Shown here: positions 8,961 to 21,570 of the stretch, piece after piece
Position numbering within the stretch: the stretch's first letter is position 1
How the letters are laid out: each line of letters starts with the position of its first letter
From: Celoporthe dispersa
Lineage: Eukaryota; Ascomycota; Sordariomycetes; Diaporthales; Cryphonectriaceae
NCBI GenBank assembly: GCA_016584495.1
Contig: WAID01000018.1
Coordinates: forward strand, 107,857-171,856
Length of the DNA: 64,000 nucleotides
Direction: 5' to 3'
Notes under the pieces: generated by a model
Seen by the model: only the letters and a program-made list of their open reading frames with translations
Told to the model about the DNA's origin: nothing
The model's database searches: none
Translations under genes and position numbers: made by a program

Positions 8961-10598
8961 ATGGAGAAGAGAGCCACTCGAGCCTGCACGGCATGTCGGC
9001 TGCGCAAGGTCAAGTGCAACGGCCAGCAGCCATGCGCGCAGTGTAACCATCTCAATGTCGTCTGCGCATTCTCAGCACCCACCGAGAGCCGTGTCCGGCG
9101 TGTCCGTGGGCGCCTCATCTCACAGCTGAGGTCTGGCCATCAGCAGGATAAGGCAGCTAGGGGCCGCCCTGTCGTCATCGCAAGCCGCGATGAGACGTCT
9201 GCGCCAGGAGAGGGAGGAGGAAAGCAAGGAGGGCAAGGGCAGTCTCCAGGAGGTGTGAGCGTAACCCCGCCTGCTGCTGCTGCTCCTCCTCCAGAGCCCT
9301 TCCTGTTTGCCTCCCTCCCCTTGGACGAGGTTTACTTCATGGCCCTCATTCCCTCCTTCGAGAAGTTCGCCTATCCTGTCAACCCCATCATGACGACCGC
9401 CGAGATCCTTGAGTCCATCCAGCTGATGCGCGAGGACCGGAGCCACGCCGCCTTCGTGTACGCCTTCGCCGCCGTCACCATCAACCTGACCGAGGTGTCG
9501 TGGACGCTACATGGCAACGTCTCAGCGCGTATCCAGGACCTCGGCGCCCGCAGCCTGGCGGCGAAGCACGAGGATCCACCCGCCGGGATCAACTTCGCGC
9601 CCACGACCTCTGTCCGCTGCATCATGACCTGCATCTTTCTTGAGATCTGCGCCATGGCCTGTAGGCAGTACGACCGGGCCTTCCTGCTGCTGCAGGAGGC
9701 TATATCGGGCATTCACATGCTCCGTATTGACAGGCCCAAGCCAGTGCTCAGTGCAGCGCCGGCGTTCCCCTCTCCTCCCGACGGCGAGATTTCCCAGCCG
9801 GAGCTGGCCCGCCGGCAGCGCATGTACTGGGAGGCCTTTGTGCACGAGCGCTTCCTTACCGTCGTCAGCGGCTATCCATCGACAATGCCGCCCCTGCGTA
9901 CAGGCTTGCCCTATGCCGACCCGACCATCCCCGCTCACATCCACGTGGGTTTTACCCGTATCGTCCGCCTCTTCACCATCCTGGACGAGGAGTTTCTCTC
10001 GTACTGGACGAGCCAGGATCTCCCCGAAGGTGAGCGGTCCCCAATAGCCGCGCAGTACATCGAGCGCAAGCACGCCCAGCTAGACGATGATGAGGCGGAC
10101 GCCGCTGCCGCCGATGACGAGGGGGACGGGGCGTGCATGCTGACGGAGCTGCAGCGCGCGGACCTGTTCGTGACGCGCATGTGGCAGCGGGTGCTGGTCT
10201 GGCAGCTCGGCATGTCGCGGTGCCTGCTCTCGAGCGTGCCGCCGGCCTCGTCGCATGAGGCTATGTCACTGGTCTTCCCCGCGCGCCGGCTCGGCGCCCA
10301 GCTGCGGTCGCTCGTAGCCCAGCTTGACCCTATCACCTCTATCGGCATGCACGGCAGCGGCATCCTGCAGAAGCTCTTCGAGATCACCAACACCATCGCC
10401 GACGTCCTAGCCCTGGTGCCGGACGCCACCCACTCCGGTAGCGGCCAGACAGTTGACGACTTCATCTTCCTCGTCCGACTGCTCTTCTCGTTTGACCGTA
10501 TCGACGCGGTCCAGAAAGATATCTTGAGGATGAAGATCCAGGGTATGGGGGATACCTTCTCGAGTGTTCACATTGAGGGCATGGCGCATCCTGGTTGA
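8961..10598 (+). CDS. Zn2Cys6 transcription factor of the maltose cluster
   Basis: A 545-residue, single-exon regulator. Residues 9-35 hold the binuclear zinc cluster C-x2-C-x6-C-x5-C-x2-C-x6-C (CTACRLRKVKCNGQQPC...), followed by a basic linker and a low-complexity Gly/Pro/Ala stretch. The rest resembles the fungal transcription-factor middle homology region: a helix with RRQRMYWEAFVHERFL and an acidic Asp/Glu/Ala run at about residues 375-392. Position next to a maltase and a maltose permease makes it the likely MalR/Mal-activator equivalent, acting in the nucleus on CGG motifs such as that at 5719. Substrate specificity is inferred from context only. Confidence 0.88.
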   Translation: MEKRATRACTACRLRKVKCNGQQPCAQCNHLNVVCAFSAPTESRVRRVRGRLISQLRSGHQQDKAARGRPVVIASRDETSAPGEGGGKQGGQGQSPGGVSVTPPAAAAPPPEPFLFASLPLDEVYFMALIPSFEKFAYPVNPIMTTAEILESIQLMREDRSHAAFVYAFAAVTINLTEVSWTLHGNVSARIQDLGARSLAAKHEDPPAGINFAPTTSVRCIMTCIFLEICAMACRQYDRAFLLLQEAISGIHMLRIDRPKPVLSAAPAFPSPPDGEISQPELARRQRMYWEAFVHERFLTVVSGYPSTMPPLRTGLPYADPTIPAHIHVGFTRIVRLFTILDEEFLSYWTSQDLPEGERSPIAAQYIERKHAQLDDDEADAAAADDEGDGACMLTELQRADLFVTRMWQRVLVWQLGMSRCLLSSVPPASSHEAMSLVFPARRLGAQLRSLVAQLDPITSIGMHGSGILQKLFEITNTIADVLALVPDATHSGSGQTVDDFIFLVRLLFSFDRIDAVQKDILRMKIQGMGDTFSSVHIEGMAHPG

Positions 10599-11898
10599 CT
10601 CGAGAGATGCGGCCACGAGAAGTTTCGTATGAAATTTAAAAGCATTTATGTTAAAGGTTTCTAATTTCCCCCTCAGTCCGTTCATCTGTTAGTAATTTCA
10701 TTCGAATTCCATGCCTTACGTTGTGAGAGTGGTATTGCCCAACCAGTGTGGCACCTGTGTGGAAAAAGAAAAAACCAAAGAAAAAACCATAAAAGAAGCA
10801 AAAAGAGAAAAAGAAAAGAAAAGAGGAAATTAAAATGTGTGTATTTCTGCTATAAATTCGTATATACTGTAATTTTTACTCAGCCTTTGCTTCCAAAAAG
10901 CCTATGAGAGGCATCTTCTCTTTGTGCTGACCAACAACTCTCTTGGACTTCCCACCTCAACAATCCTTCCCTTTTTATAAACACATAAACATCATATCGT
11001 CATCTAAAAATTTCTTCTAATCCGTGGGCGCCCTCAACAACAGTACGCCCTCCAAAGTACTCGCTTGTAATCCCTTGCATCTCCATCTCCATAGCCCGAT
11101 CCACAGTACTAGCTGACCCGTCAAGCAATACTACACTGGTCCTGTGAAGCACATTATTAGCTAGGCGAAACAGCTGCTGTTGTCCCACTTAGAGGCCTAT
11201 GCTCTCGAACTTCGCCCCTAGTCCGCCACGTACAGCGATGGTGCCCTGGATCCCCGCCCTTGCGAGCACGATCCGAATGATAAATGACCTCAGCCTTGCG
11301 AGTGCCCCAAAGCTGATCTCCAGAGTAGTTCAAAATAAACACTTGTGTACAAGCATGTACCCCCGATTATCAACTTCCAATACAGACTTTCCCAACTTTA
11401 ATCAGTAATATTCCATTCCCATTTCTATAATTGCTTCAGAGACTTTAATTACCCATGCTTGTTCCTGCAAGTGAATTAGTCTCAAAGTCGAGAACTCGAA
11501 CTGTAATAATTACCCACCTCTGCTCTGGCCCAAAGAGCGATTTTTGCTCCTGGTCCTAAGGCGTCCAAAAATCCTTCCCCATTGCCAGCAGACATTGGCT
11601 CTTGTGTCTCCGTATATACTCCGGCTATCCAGTCGACGCGATAGTCATGCCAATCGCCTCGCGCGGTAACTAGAGAGCAAGTTAATCTCAGCTAAGCACC
11701 AATCGCAAGTGGCAAATATGGCAGGCTCAATGATAATACAGAAGCCTTTAATTAGGTACTAAATACATATATAAAGAACACCGCGGAATAACCGGCAAAT
11801 GAGCCCAGGCCCAGGGGTGCTCATCATCACATATGGGAGTCATAGGCAAGAGCGAAGAGAAGGTAGTCTGCTGCAGTACAGTACTGTATAACTCAAAA
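10599..11898. other. AT-rich intergenic stretch
   Basis: About 1.3 kb without a supported gene. A polypurine tract of A and G runs from about 10759 to 10830, downstream of the regulator gene. The remainder is AT-rich with short broken frames. Confidence 0.5.
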
Positions 11899-12462
11899 TC
11901 ACTTACTATTATGATGCACTTTCCAAGTTGATCTCCCATCTCGATCAACAATATCCCATCCTCGCTCTCGGAGGTCTTGTCTCGCCTCTATCGGGCTGCG
12001 GAATGTATGCGATAGCACCAACTCGAGGGGATCACCCGCCTCTGATTCGGCGGTGAGGTCGCTCACAGGACGCAATATGCTGACTTCGAACCAGGTATGA
12101 CTGTTTATATATGTTCCATTTCCACCATTGTCGGCCCAGCCCTGGTCTGCAGCACGCATCTGGATGGTGATCCACGATACATGGTGGCAAGTTGCAGGCA
12201 GTGGCTGTGTCGTCAGGTACAGACCCGCAACTGAAGCGTTTGGTCCAGGCTCCCAGAAGTCATCGGCCTTATACCTCAGATCCATGACACGACGATTCGT
12301 GATGCGAGTCTGGTAGGCTGCGAAAGACAAAATCAAGAGTGCGAGCTCCTCCGGTAGTTGATAAGGCAACACGGGAAGCCTCAAACCGCGGAGGATGGAC
12401 TTAGCAATGAGCACATCTTGGAGTGTTGGATTAAAGTCGGTTCGTGTTAACTGCAGAGACAT
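11899..12462 (-). CDS. Hypothetical fungal protein, possibly F-box related
   Basis: The frame begins with an ATG and codes 187 residues. Near residue 38 is LPEELALLILSFAAY, which resembles the start of an F-box helix. The middle (ADQGWADNGGNGTYINSHTW) resembles a domain of unknown function seen repeatedly in ascomycete proteins. The reading ends just after a possible donor (about 11909, GTAAGT on the minus strand), so a short further exon may follow. I cannot assign a function. Confidence 0.6.
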   Translation of the reverse strand: MSLQLTRTDFNPTLQDVLIAKSILRGLRLPVLPYQLPEELALLILSFAAYQTRITNRRVMDLRYKADDFWEPGPNASVAGLYLTTQPLPATCHHVSWITIQMRAADQGWADNGGNGTYINSHTWFEVSILRPVSDLTAESEAGDPLELVLSHTFRSPIEARQDLRERGWDIVDRDGRSTWKVHHNSK

Positions 12463-13263
12463 TGTCCATATCCTTGCTCAACTAGACGCGTGTTTTTCGT
12501 GTCCCGTTCAGTCACGGAATAAGCGTTTGGGCATTTCAGTTGAGGCCACAAAATAAAGAATGAGATGCTGCGGAGCGTCTTGCAGGTTTATGATATCATA
12601 CCACAGCTAAGCACACACCCCGCAAAGGTGACGTAGAAGCCGTGCTGATATTCTCATACCCGCCGGACGCGCTTAAATAATTCCTACACACTTGCTTGTG
12701 GCGCATGAGTGCGGGTAAGCTGTCTCACGATCCTTGAGTCGAGAGTGAATTGTTACACTTAAGTACTTGCTGTAAAGAAATGGGTGATTTCGACCTCTAA
12801 CCTTCACCATTATTCCGCATATAAATCATCACGGACCTGAAATTTAGTCAATATTATTGCGACTCTAATATGGTTCCTGTTGCACACAGCAGTGCCTGGA
12901 GCTGTCTCAGAGCAGCTTTATAAAGATTAGTAATATTATAGTTTCGAAGTTTTCCATGGTGACGGTATACCGGATCACCCAAAAGCCTCGAGTAGCTAAA
13001 CAAGGAAGCGGCACTGCCTATGTACTCATTTCCGGTTATCTTTCATCACCAATCCTCAAAATGCTATGGGTGAGCAAGCCGTCACACCAGTGAGCTTCAA
13101 CAACGTCAAGGAGTAATATGGCATATGCCAATAAGTGGGTCCTCTGCGCACGGTTAGCTCAGTAAAAGCTTTGACTACCCCGCGTCAACTCCGCTCAGCT
13201 TCAACACTGACCTGTTGTTTTCTCTGGAGCCACATTTGCAACCGTCATCGTCATGTAGTCAAG
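12463..13263. other. AT-rich intergenic stretch
   Basis: Divergent spacer between the hypothetical gene (-) and the HET gene (+). No motif recognised. Confidence 0.45.
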
Positions 13264-15652
13264 ATGTTTTGCTCAACTTGTGTTGACCTGGGCGACGCGC
13301 AGAAACCCTCCTGGTTCCAATTCCAATATCTTCTTACGGACCTCGAAGAGAATGCTTGCAAAGGAGACTCCAGCCAATGTGGCATGTGCGCGCTGCTTTG
13401 GGAGAGCTTAGTTGCTCTCCTTGGCAGATATATATCTGTATTCTATGAGGCTTTAATCTTGGATAGCGGAAACGATCTAGGCGGAGGCGTTGCTATACCT
13501 GTCAGGAGAGGCGCGCTGTTGCCAAGAGATTCTCATCACAGGTCGGTAAATCATGTCAGTGTGGGGATTAATATTGCGTAGCTGTCGTCTGATCGTTCTT
13601 CATAGAGTGGCTAGGAAGCTTGCGCTGGAGTTCTCTACAGAAGGTAAGCTTTTTGGATTTAGATCTCTACATCAACTATGCTCTAACGCTCCTAGAAAGC
13701 TTTTCTCCCGCCTTCCCACCTATTCCACCTTCCCAAAGCTCATTATCCTTAGGCGCTCGCTGATATCCAGGAGTAGGTACTCATCCCTTCAACGGCGACA
13801 ATGACGGTCACAGCCACGCTCGTATTGTCTCTAGCGACGGCTTATCACCAGATTCCCTCGCAGTGATCAGATTCTGGACAACAACCTGCAACCCACAGTC
13901 CCATCCGGCCTGCTTCCCTGACCTTACTGGGGTTCCAGAGCCTACGCGGCTCATAGCCGTCGGGATGCAGGACAGCGACGTGCGACTTGTCGAGACTGCT
14001 TCAATCCAGTCGCCTGGAAATAATGAGTTGCGCTATGTAGCACTAAGCCATTGCTGGGGCGGCTCGTGTCCGCTGACGACGGTCTCGGGTAACTTTCACG
14101 ATCACTTGGTCCGTTTGCCGTGGGAAAAACTGCCACAAACCTTTCGGGATGCGATGCATGCCACAAGGGCTGTAGGAGTGGGCTATGTCTGGATTGATTC
14201 TTTGTGCATCATTCAGGACTCTGAAGAGGATTGGGCTGCCGAGTCTGTCAAGATGGCCGGCATCTACGAGCGAGCGCATATTACCGTTTCTGCGGATGCC
14301 GCCGTAGACTGCCACTCCGGCTTCGCAAGCCAGCCTGCACGAAAGTCTGCACCATCAGTGATCCTTGACTACAGAATCTCAGGCTCTGAAGATTTATATG
14401 CGGGGAAGATGCTCCTCCGTGAGACAGGCCTTCCGTACGACCGCGGGACCATGCACGGCTGGGAGAACGAGGGATTTATCTCTCCACTCCGACCACTCGA
14501 CGAGAGCTTCCCCGATGGGCAGGGACCGACATGTCTCACCCCCCGATGAATGACTGGACTCTGAGTAGGTCTTTGTGCTTCCTTTGCAGAAAGGAACGGA
14601 AGGCGGACGGTACTGTGCTAATAGATGAAACAAATAAACATAGATACCCGTTCGAAGCTCTCGACCCGCGGATGGGTGTTTCAAGAGCGCATGATGTCCC
14701 GCCGCTCTCTGCACTTCGGCACCTCTGAGACAGGGTGGGAATGTCTGACCTCCTTAACATGCGAATGCATGCCTCATATGAGGCATCCCGTGCAGAAAAA
14801 GCCAACAGGTGCAGAGGTCGTGGAGCTCGATCGTCGAAGCCTTCTCAAGGCTGGACCTGACGTTTGCAAGTGACCGCTTGCCCGCTCTCGCAGGCCTGGC
14901 TGCTAGACATATGCGCCTGGGAGAGAGTAATAGTGCTTATGTCGCTGGGCTATGGGAGGGGAGTATTATTCAGGATCTGCATTGGTGCAGGTCGAAGAGA
15001 GATATGGCCTTCAATACGGACCTAGCAGCCCCAAAGGGCCGTTTTGAAAAGTACTATGCGCCGACGTGGTCGTGGGCAAGCTCGACTATTGCATTATCGT
15101 ACTGGGATGCTCGCGAGACGTATATGGATATGTTCGAGGTGCAGAAAATCGCCTTCGGCTTGCAGGTCCCGTCGAACCGCTTTGGACCTGTGAACGATGG
15201 TGCGCATCTGAGAGTAAGGGGTTATTTGGCTAAGGCACGAATTGGAAGTGAGATTCAAAAGGAGCAGTCAGAGTTTACTGCTGATGGGGTCGAGATATGG
15301 TCAGAGACGACGAGATACGTGCTGGGAAACGAGCCAGATATCTGGCTGGTACCCCCTGGTCAGCCAACACCAGCAGAGCTTTTTACCGGATGTTCACGCC
15401 ATTCTTGACATCCCGGGCGAGTTTGACGATACCGATCAAGTATTTCATCTTCTGCTGATGTCAATTGGTAAGATGAGAAAGGACTCATCAGAACTTGTGG
15501 TGGCCTGCCTGTTACTGCAGGAGGACAGGCCGAGGGTCCATGATCAAGATACCTGCTTCGTAAGGTGCGGTTTTGGTTTGAGTTTCTTCGACGAGAAGGT
15601 GCCTAACCCTTGGAGAGAATATCATGAGCTTAGAGAATTCAATATCTATTAG
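13264..15652 (+). pseudogene. HET-domain protein gene, interrupted by frame changes
   Basis: The start MFCSTCVDLGD and a CGMCALLWESL segment form the two Cys pairs often seen at HET-protein N-termini. A later exon has LAVIRFWTTTCN, then the HET domain: RYVALSHCWGG, PQTFRDAMHATRAVGVGYVW, IDSLCIIQDSEEDWAAESVKM and IYERAHITVSA. RGWVFQERMMSRRSLHFG follows in the same frame after in-frame stops near 14547 and 14619-14624. Next come TFASDRLPALAGLA (frame changed at the A-run near 14796-14800) and LPDVHAILDIPGEFDD (frame changed at the T-run near 15383). These proteins control non-self recognition. It may be a real pseudogene, or partly an intact gene obscured by homopolymer errors; the stops at 14547-14624 are not explained by one run. 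Confidence 0.7.
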
Positions 15653-15713
15653 ATTTTTGGCGCGCGCCTCACTCTGATCTCGTAACTTATATAGATTGAC
15701 GGGCTCAGGGCAG

Positions 15714-15950
15714 CTAAGCGGCTCCTTCAAATATTTTCAGTTCACTCATCGAAACGACACCCTTAGCTACAGCAACCTCAAGTATGTTCTCAACGAAAAT
15801 TCTTGCTCGCTCCTTGTCTGAACCAGGGTTGTCTCTCTCCATCATATAGGCGGCATCGGTGCAATCAGACATAGCGACAAACCGAAAAACTTTGATGTTA
15901 TAGTGCGGCAGAACCATTTCCTCTGTGCCTGGAGACGGCTCGGGAATCAA
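15714..15950 (-). CDS. Short unrecognised reading frame
   Basis: A 78-residue frame (VLPHYNIKVFRFVAMSDCTD...) with protein-like composition downstream of the HET gene. The start shown is not certain and no family is recognised. It may be the tail of a degenerate gene. Confidence 0.25.
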   Translation of the reverse strand: MIPEPSPGTEEMVLPHYNIKVFRFVAMSDCTDAAYMMERDNPGSDKERARIFVENILEVAVAKGVVSMSELKIFEGAA

Positions 15951-18020
15951 AATCTGATATGGCGGCGGATAAGCTGTCTAGGTTCGCTAAATATGTCGAG
16001 CGGCGGCTTGGTGTCTCTGGCCGGTCCTATTGTTGGAAATAGACCTTTCGGCTGGACGTCTCATTGAAAGGTGGATTTCTTGTTAATTTAAATACTTGAG
16101 TACTCATATGACAAAGACGAAGCTCCAATCTTGTCAATATTCATGAGAAGCCGTGCAGACCGTAGACTATGCTCTGGTCTCCATGAACTTCATCCTAATT
16201 ACTGTCCGAAGTCACCTTGGGGGTAGGTTAAGCCGCTTTATTTCGAAGATCTCTTCCCTACATACTTAGAGACGTATTTGACAAAGAACAGGCCATTTGG
16301 AGGATGTGCAGCGTTAGGTAAGTCCCTTATAACTATAGTCCTATACTGGAAGAAAAGTACCACAACGTAATTCTCGATGAACAAATGCTAAACTGATTTG
16401 ACTTGGAGGCCCCTTCACAGCCTTTCCTCTATGGACAGCGGGCATATGAGTCATGACTGCAATGATTCCCACGATATTGGTCTACTGCTGCCTTTCATCA
16501 GTGATGCGAATGCCAGAGGTAATGAATTCATGTGGGCCGGACAGACAGCTCTGGCCTTGAATGATATGCATGTGATCATGCCCTTTTCACCTTTGTTATC
16601 ATGACAAGGTACGGCTGAGCAAGCATTGGACTACGCTGTATCGAAAGAGCTTCAGTTGGTGCGAGGGCCAGGTCAGTCACGCCTCTGTGCGTGCGTTTTG
16701 TGTATGTATGTGTGTTTGCGCATATGTGTTTCTTATTCTAAGATTCCAAGTTTGCATCAAGATCTCACGAACTCCCATAGCTCCTTCAGTTATAAATGTT
16801 TAGTCCTTAAAACAATAGGAACTTCCCGCACACATTTTGGAGGCAACTACGAGGCTCAGTATCTTCTACCCCTAGCAAAGAGGACGGTGCCAACCCGGCG
16901 CACAGAGTTGCCACTCTCGAAGGACTTCCCAGTCACCAACACCAGAGCTGACTTCCAGGATCATGAAGGGTTTGCGGTCTCACTCTTCAACTCTGGCCAG
17001 CCAGTTTCTTAGCCTGACGTGGACATATTGTCATGGGATATTTAGCAAGCATCAAGACTTTTGTGGTTCATCGTGATCATATTCTTGGCCCGGGATAGTG
17101 CAACTTGCTTCTATAAATCAGACTAGGACAGTTGGGTCCTGGGGTATAGTAATTACCGGTTCTGCATGGGTTCTCGAAACTGTGCCGAATTATTAAAACC
17201 TGTACGGCTGTATTGTAGCATCCCTATTCCCTTCCACTTGATAAAGTTATTAATTCCTAGGTAAATACGAGCAAGAGAAACTCCAGCTATACTCTATGGG
17301 ACTGTACTATATGGAAATTCCGGTAAGGAGTACGTGATGCTTTAGTAGATGCCCACGAGAAGGGGGGAGAGAAAGCACTATATCTTGGCAGCTTCGTATT
17401 ATATGGTATTTGCGAGAAAAGAGAAAAGTCTACGAACTCGTTCCTAACGAAATGAATTGACTTGCCGTGTGATTTAGGAGCTTAGAGGCAAGTCCGAATA
17501 GCTGTCTAGCTTTGGGGTGCCTACAACGTTATATATAACCATGCTTCTGGTGCTTTCCATTTTAAGGGACTACATAAATATTGAAAGGAGTCTTTAGTAG
17601 GCGTGTTGTGTTATATAGCTTATATTTCAGGCTGAAATGCTATAGGACCACTATACACATCCTTTTATTCTATTCTGCTTGGGTTTGATGTTCAAAAATG
17701 CACAGTGACTATGTGATTATGGGGTGCAAAGGGGCTGATGAAACAGTGGTCGAGAGAAAGGCTGATATTTGGTCCCGAGCTGAAGACATAATTAGGATGA
17801 AACAAACCAAATCAAAAGAAACTAAGGCACATGTTTGAAATATATGACGCGGTAGGAAGGGAAAGCTGACACAGGGATAGACGAGTGCTACAAATGCTAT
17901 AAAGTATAATATATACAATGAATGGAGAAGATTGTCTATCCATAACTTATCCAGATTGTACAAGAAACGTGAGAGAAAAAGGTGACAAGAGCTGTTTTGA
18001 CTTTAGCGCCCTTTCTTCTC
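15951..18020. other. AT-rich gene desert
   Basis: About 2 kb with only short frames. Around 16680-16740 there is TG-rich low-complexity DNA. High AT and many stops in all frames suggest decayed sequence. I recognise no gene or repeat family. Confidence 0.45.
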
Positions 18021-19890
18021 TCAGTCAGCGCTACAAAGGCGACCGCTGCCATCGACAGTCCAATACTCGCTACCCACGGCATGCAAAGCATAGAAAACAT
18101 GGTCGGGGTCGTACTGGTTCTTGATGTCGAGCAAGCGGTCGTAGTTTACACCATACAGCTCGTTCTTCCAGCCTGAAGGTCCGCCTTTCCATTGCGCATC
18201 AACTTCATTCAGGTATGTTCCGGCGCCCAAAGTGGCATTCTCGAGTCCCGGCATTAAAGTGTTGGCCATCAGAGTCTTGCGGGCCTGCATCTCGGACCAC
18301 TCGACGTCCCAATCCCATACGCTTGCGATGTTGCAGATGGCCACGGCACTGCGCCACTGGGGAAGGACCGCATTGTCGTAGTGCTCAATGTCCGCGACAT
18401 TGAGGGCATGACAGCCTACCACCCAGTATTCAGCATCGGTATAGGCCTTCATTGCCGCCACAATTTCCTTGTTCTGGGTGGCATTGAGCACGCCAGACCG
18501 CGGGATCAGACGCGAGGCAAGCTGAATGTTTGCAGGGCCAGCCTCAGAGATTCCGGTACCAAACCACTCGTCGTAGTAATCGAGGTAGTTAGACGCGGAC
18601 ATTGGCGTGAAGTCGTAGCTGACATTTCTCGCATCCAGAGCGTCAAAGAATGGTTGCAGGAGCTGGGCGACTTCGGTTTCGTTCTTGTCAGGAACAGTCA
18701 GGGCAATAGTTGAGAATCCTGCAGTACTGATCTCGAAGTCGAAAGTGTTGGGGCCAGCGTCGACATACTGAGGCAACCACGCCCAAAGGTCCTCGATTGC
18801 CTCCCAGAAGTTCTCCGCGGTCGAATTGAAGCTCAGAGAACCACTGCCGATGGGGCCATCCTCGAAGATCTTGGTAGTCATGCTGAGAACAACGCCAAAA
18901 GTTCCGGCACCGCCACCACTGAGGGCCCAGTATAGGTCAGTGTTGTTAAAAGGAGTTGCGATGAGATGCTCGCCATCGGCAGTGACAACTTCCCACTCAA
19001 GAACTGCGTCCGCAGCCATCCCGTAGAGGCCGTTGAGTAGAGAATGCCCACCTCCTGAGGTGTAACCACCAGCGAGCCCGACTGTCTGGCACTCTCCTCC
19101 GAGTACTCGGTAGCCAGCGGCACCGACCGCCGGGTATACATATGCTCCAATAACACCAGCTCCGAGCTTGACGGCAGGGCCGGTGTAGTTGCCATTGGTG
19201 TACGAATCCATGATATCGGTGGTGTTCAGGTTGTGTGTCCAGAGGGCGAGGCCACCCGTTCCAGTTGACTTGCCAGTGAAACTATGCTTCAAGTCAACAC
19301 AAGCCCTTTCCCACCATGCAGCATCATTGCGAGGGAGGCATACTCATGGCCGGTATTTTTGATAACCAATCGGACGTTATTCTCTTTTGCGAAGTTGATA
19401 CCAGCTATCACATCGTCCACGCCGGTGACATTGATCGAATAGCTAACGTAGTTGCCCAGCTCGCATGTCGTAGACTCCGAGGTGAAAGGGTCGCAGCTCT
19501 GGTTTTGAAAGTAAGGGTTCATGACCTCAGCGGGATGCTCGATGCTGCAACATGAGCCATGTAAGTGACGTACCCATAAATGGATCAATAAAAGGGTTGC
19601 ATGCGCAGAAAAACTTACAAAACTATGTCGTCCAGCCATTCCGCCTGCACTGCCGCACACTCAGTTGTAGAGTAAGTGTCGTTCATAACGAGTGTGCCAA
19701 GGTAATCCGAATGGCATACAGAAGGGAGCGGGACAGTCGCAATGAGACGTCCGTCCACTGTTTGGTTGAGACTTTGCCATGTGGAGGTCGCAGGCCAGTC
19801 GTCATCACCTGGCAGGACCTTACAGGAAGAATCTGCAGAGGCCAGGCCAAGGAATAAAGAAGTAAGGAGAGATCTTGTAAGAACTGCCAT
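18021..19890 (-). CDS. Secreted FAD-linked oxidase, berberine-bridge-enzyme type
   Basis: Three exons (19890-19619, 19544-19344, 19281-18021) splice into one 577-residue frame with canonical GT..AG borders. The N-terminus MAVLTRSLLTSLFLGLASA is a signal peptide. The FAD domain has VIKNTGHDFTGKSTG, whose His is the usual 8-alpha flavin attachment site, and GGECQTVGLAGGY, whose Cys is the second (6-S-cysteinyl) attachment site, so a bicovalent flavin is expected. The C-terminus has the BBE motif YDPDHVFYALHAVGSEYW. Such enzymes oxidise alcohols or C-H bonds; in fungal polyketide pathways one (solanapyrone synthase Sol5) forms a decalin. It is the first gene of the secondary-metabolite region. 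No frame disruption. Confidence 0.9.
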
Positions 19891-21570
19891 GGTCAATAAA
19901 AGAATGACTGACCGAATCGAGACACTAATAAAGATAGGATACGGTCAGATAACCGTGAGGTGATACCACAAAAGAGGACTGCAGTTTCACAGTCGTGATA
20001 CATGCCCTTGTGAGGTATGTGTATATATATGTTAATTTGACAAGCTCCCAACTGGGTCGGGGAATACTGATTCATGCCGTGTCTGACGATATCTCAAACT
20101 ACTGGATTCCGATGGCTCAGTAGCCTCGCATTCGCCACAAGATCTTCTGGTGTGGCCAAGAGTCCCTGGTTGGACCAGCGGTGCCGTTGAGCCGAGTCAA
20201 GCTCGACTTTCAGCTCATGCTATTTTTCCCCTTCAGAGATTGAGCTCCGTTCCACTTCCTTCAGATTCCTGAAGGATGACCCCGCTCGAGTGAGAAGATG
20301 AGCCTACGCCAATCTATCATTTTTGTACAAGCAAATCAGTATGCGACTTGCCCGATCCCTTATGCGACTCCAGATAAGGGGGGGGGGGGTTGCAGGCTGT
20401 AAGGGTGGCTGTCGCTTACGATCTACAGGGCTGCATGGAAATCAGGACAGGTACACTCCTTTTGTGGAAATTTTGCTGTAACTCACCTAGTTCCGGCTAC
20501 AACCCAGTTCAAAATGCAGTGCTGCAGACTGCCGGCCTGCAGCTAAGATTTCTTTAATAAAAAGGTTTACCTCGTAAGTTCAAGGCTCATACTGAGATTC
20601 GTCATACACGCATGAATTAAGAAAATTTAATAGATTCTTAATATCAAATTACGATTCGAAATGGAGATAGAGAATGAAATTTATTGACTATGTGAATGAA
20701 TTTCGAATCAAAATAAATACTTACATTACTTTTTCTGTGAATTTCTTGTAACTACTTTTGTTTTTTCTTCGACACTCCTCTTTCTTCCAAGATCTCGTCC
20801 AAAGATTCACATGGCTTAAAAAAGAAAAAAAAGGCGTTCGCATGTACCGTATGCCAGATGCATCACAAAACCCATTACCAAACTTCTACATGTGCCCAGG
20901 TGTTCCCAGGGGTCTCACCGCTGCGGCACGGTGATACGACGCTATTCCTGCTCAAGTTCTTGCGGCACTCGAATACACACGATATTGCTTTTTTTCACTC
21001 CGTTCGATGTCTCTATAATAATTGACTTCAATATGTCAAGACAACTGGCACAGTCCAGGCGTGATCCTTTTCCCCCAGTTACGCCAGAGGATAGCCCCGG
21101 TGTACCGTCGGAGTAGCCGAAAATTACCGATTGGTTCAACGATCCTCGTCGTAAGATCTACAGTATCTCCCTTTTCGGAAATTTTGACAAGCTCCCAGGC
21201 TACCAGGTCTCAAGAATAAGCAGCCGATTGACAGTGCAAGTTCTAGATGATCGAGACAGACAGATCCTACATCAATACTCACTTACCTAGACTGGCGACT
21301 AGTTCCGATGCAGATGGTCGAACGATATCGAACCATGCGCCTCGAACCATGATGAAGAATATGACCGAACGAATTAGCTTGAAGCCCTTGAAAGACGCAT
21401 GCGTGTAATTTTCCTTGGATTTGAGACACGATTTGTAATGGTCCCATTGGCCTTTTTTTACAAGTTGCTGGGAAGGAAGCATTTGTTTTAACGAAGACAT
21501 GCCTCTATTCCATCAGATCAACACAGTCGTTTGATCTCCAACCTCTATCTAGAGCTCATCATTTGTGATT
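19891..21570. other. Divergent intergenic region with a 12-G run
   Basis: A 1.7 kb spacer between the FAD oxidase (-) and the CYP505 gene (+), probably with both promoters. It holds a run of 12 G at 20378-20389 and AT-rich DNA from 20570 to 20830. No gene supported. Confidence 0.5.
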
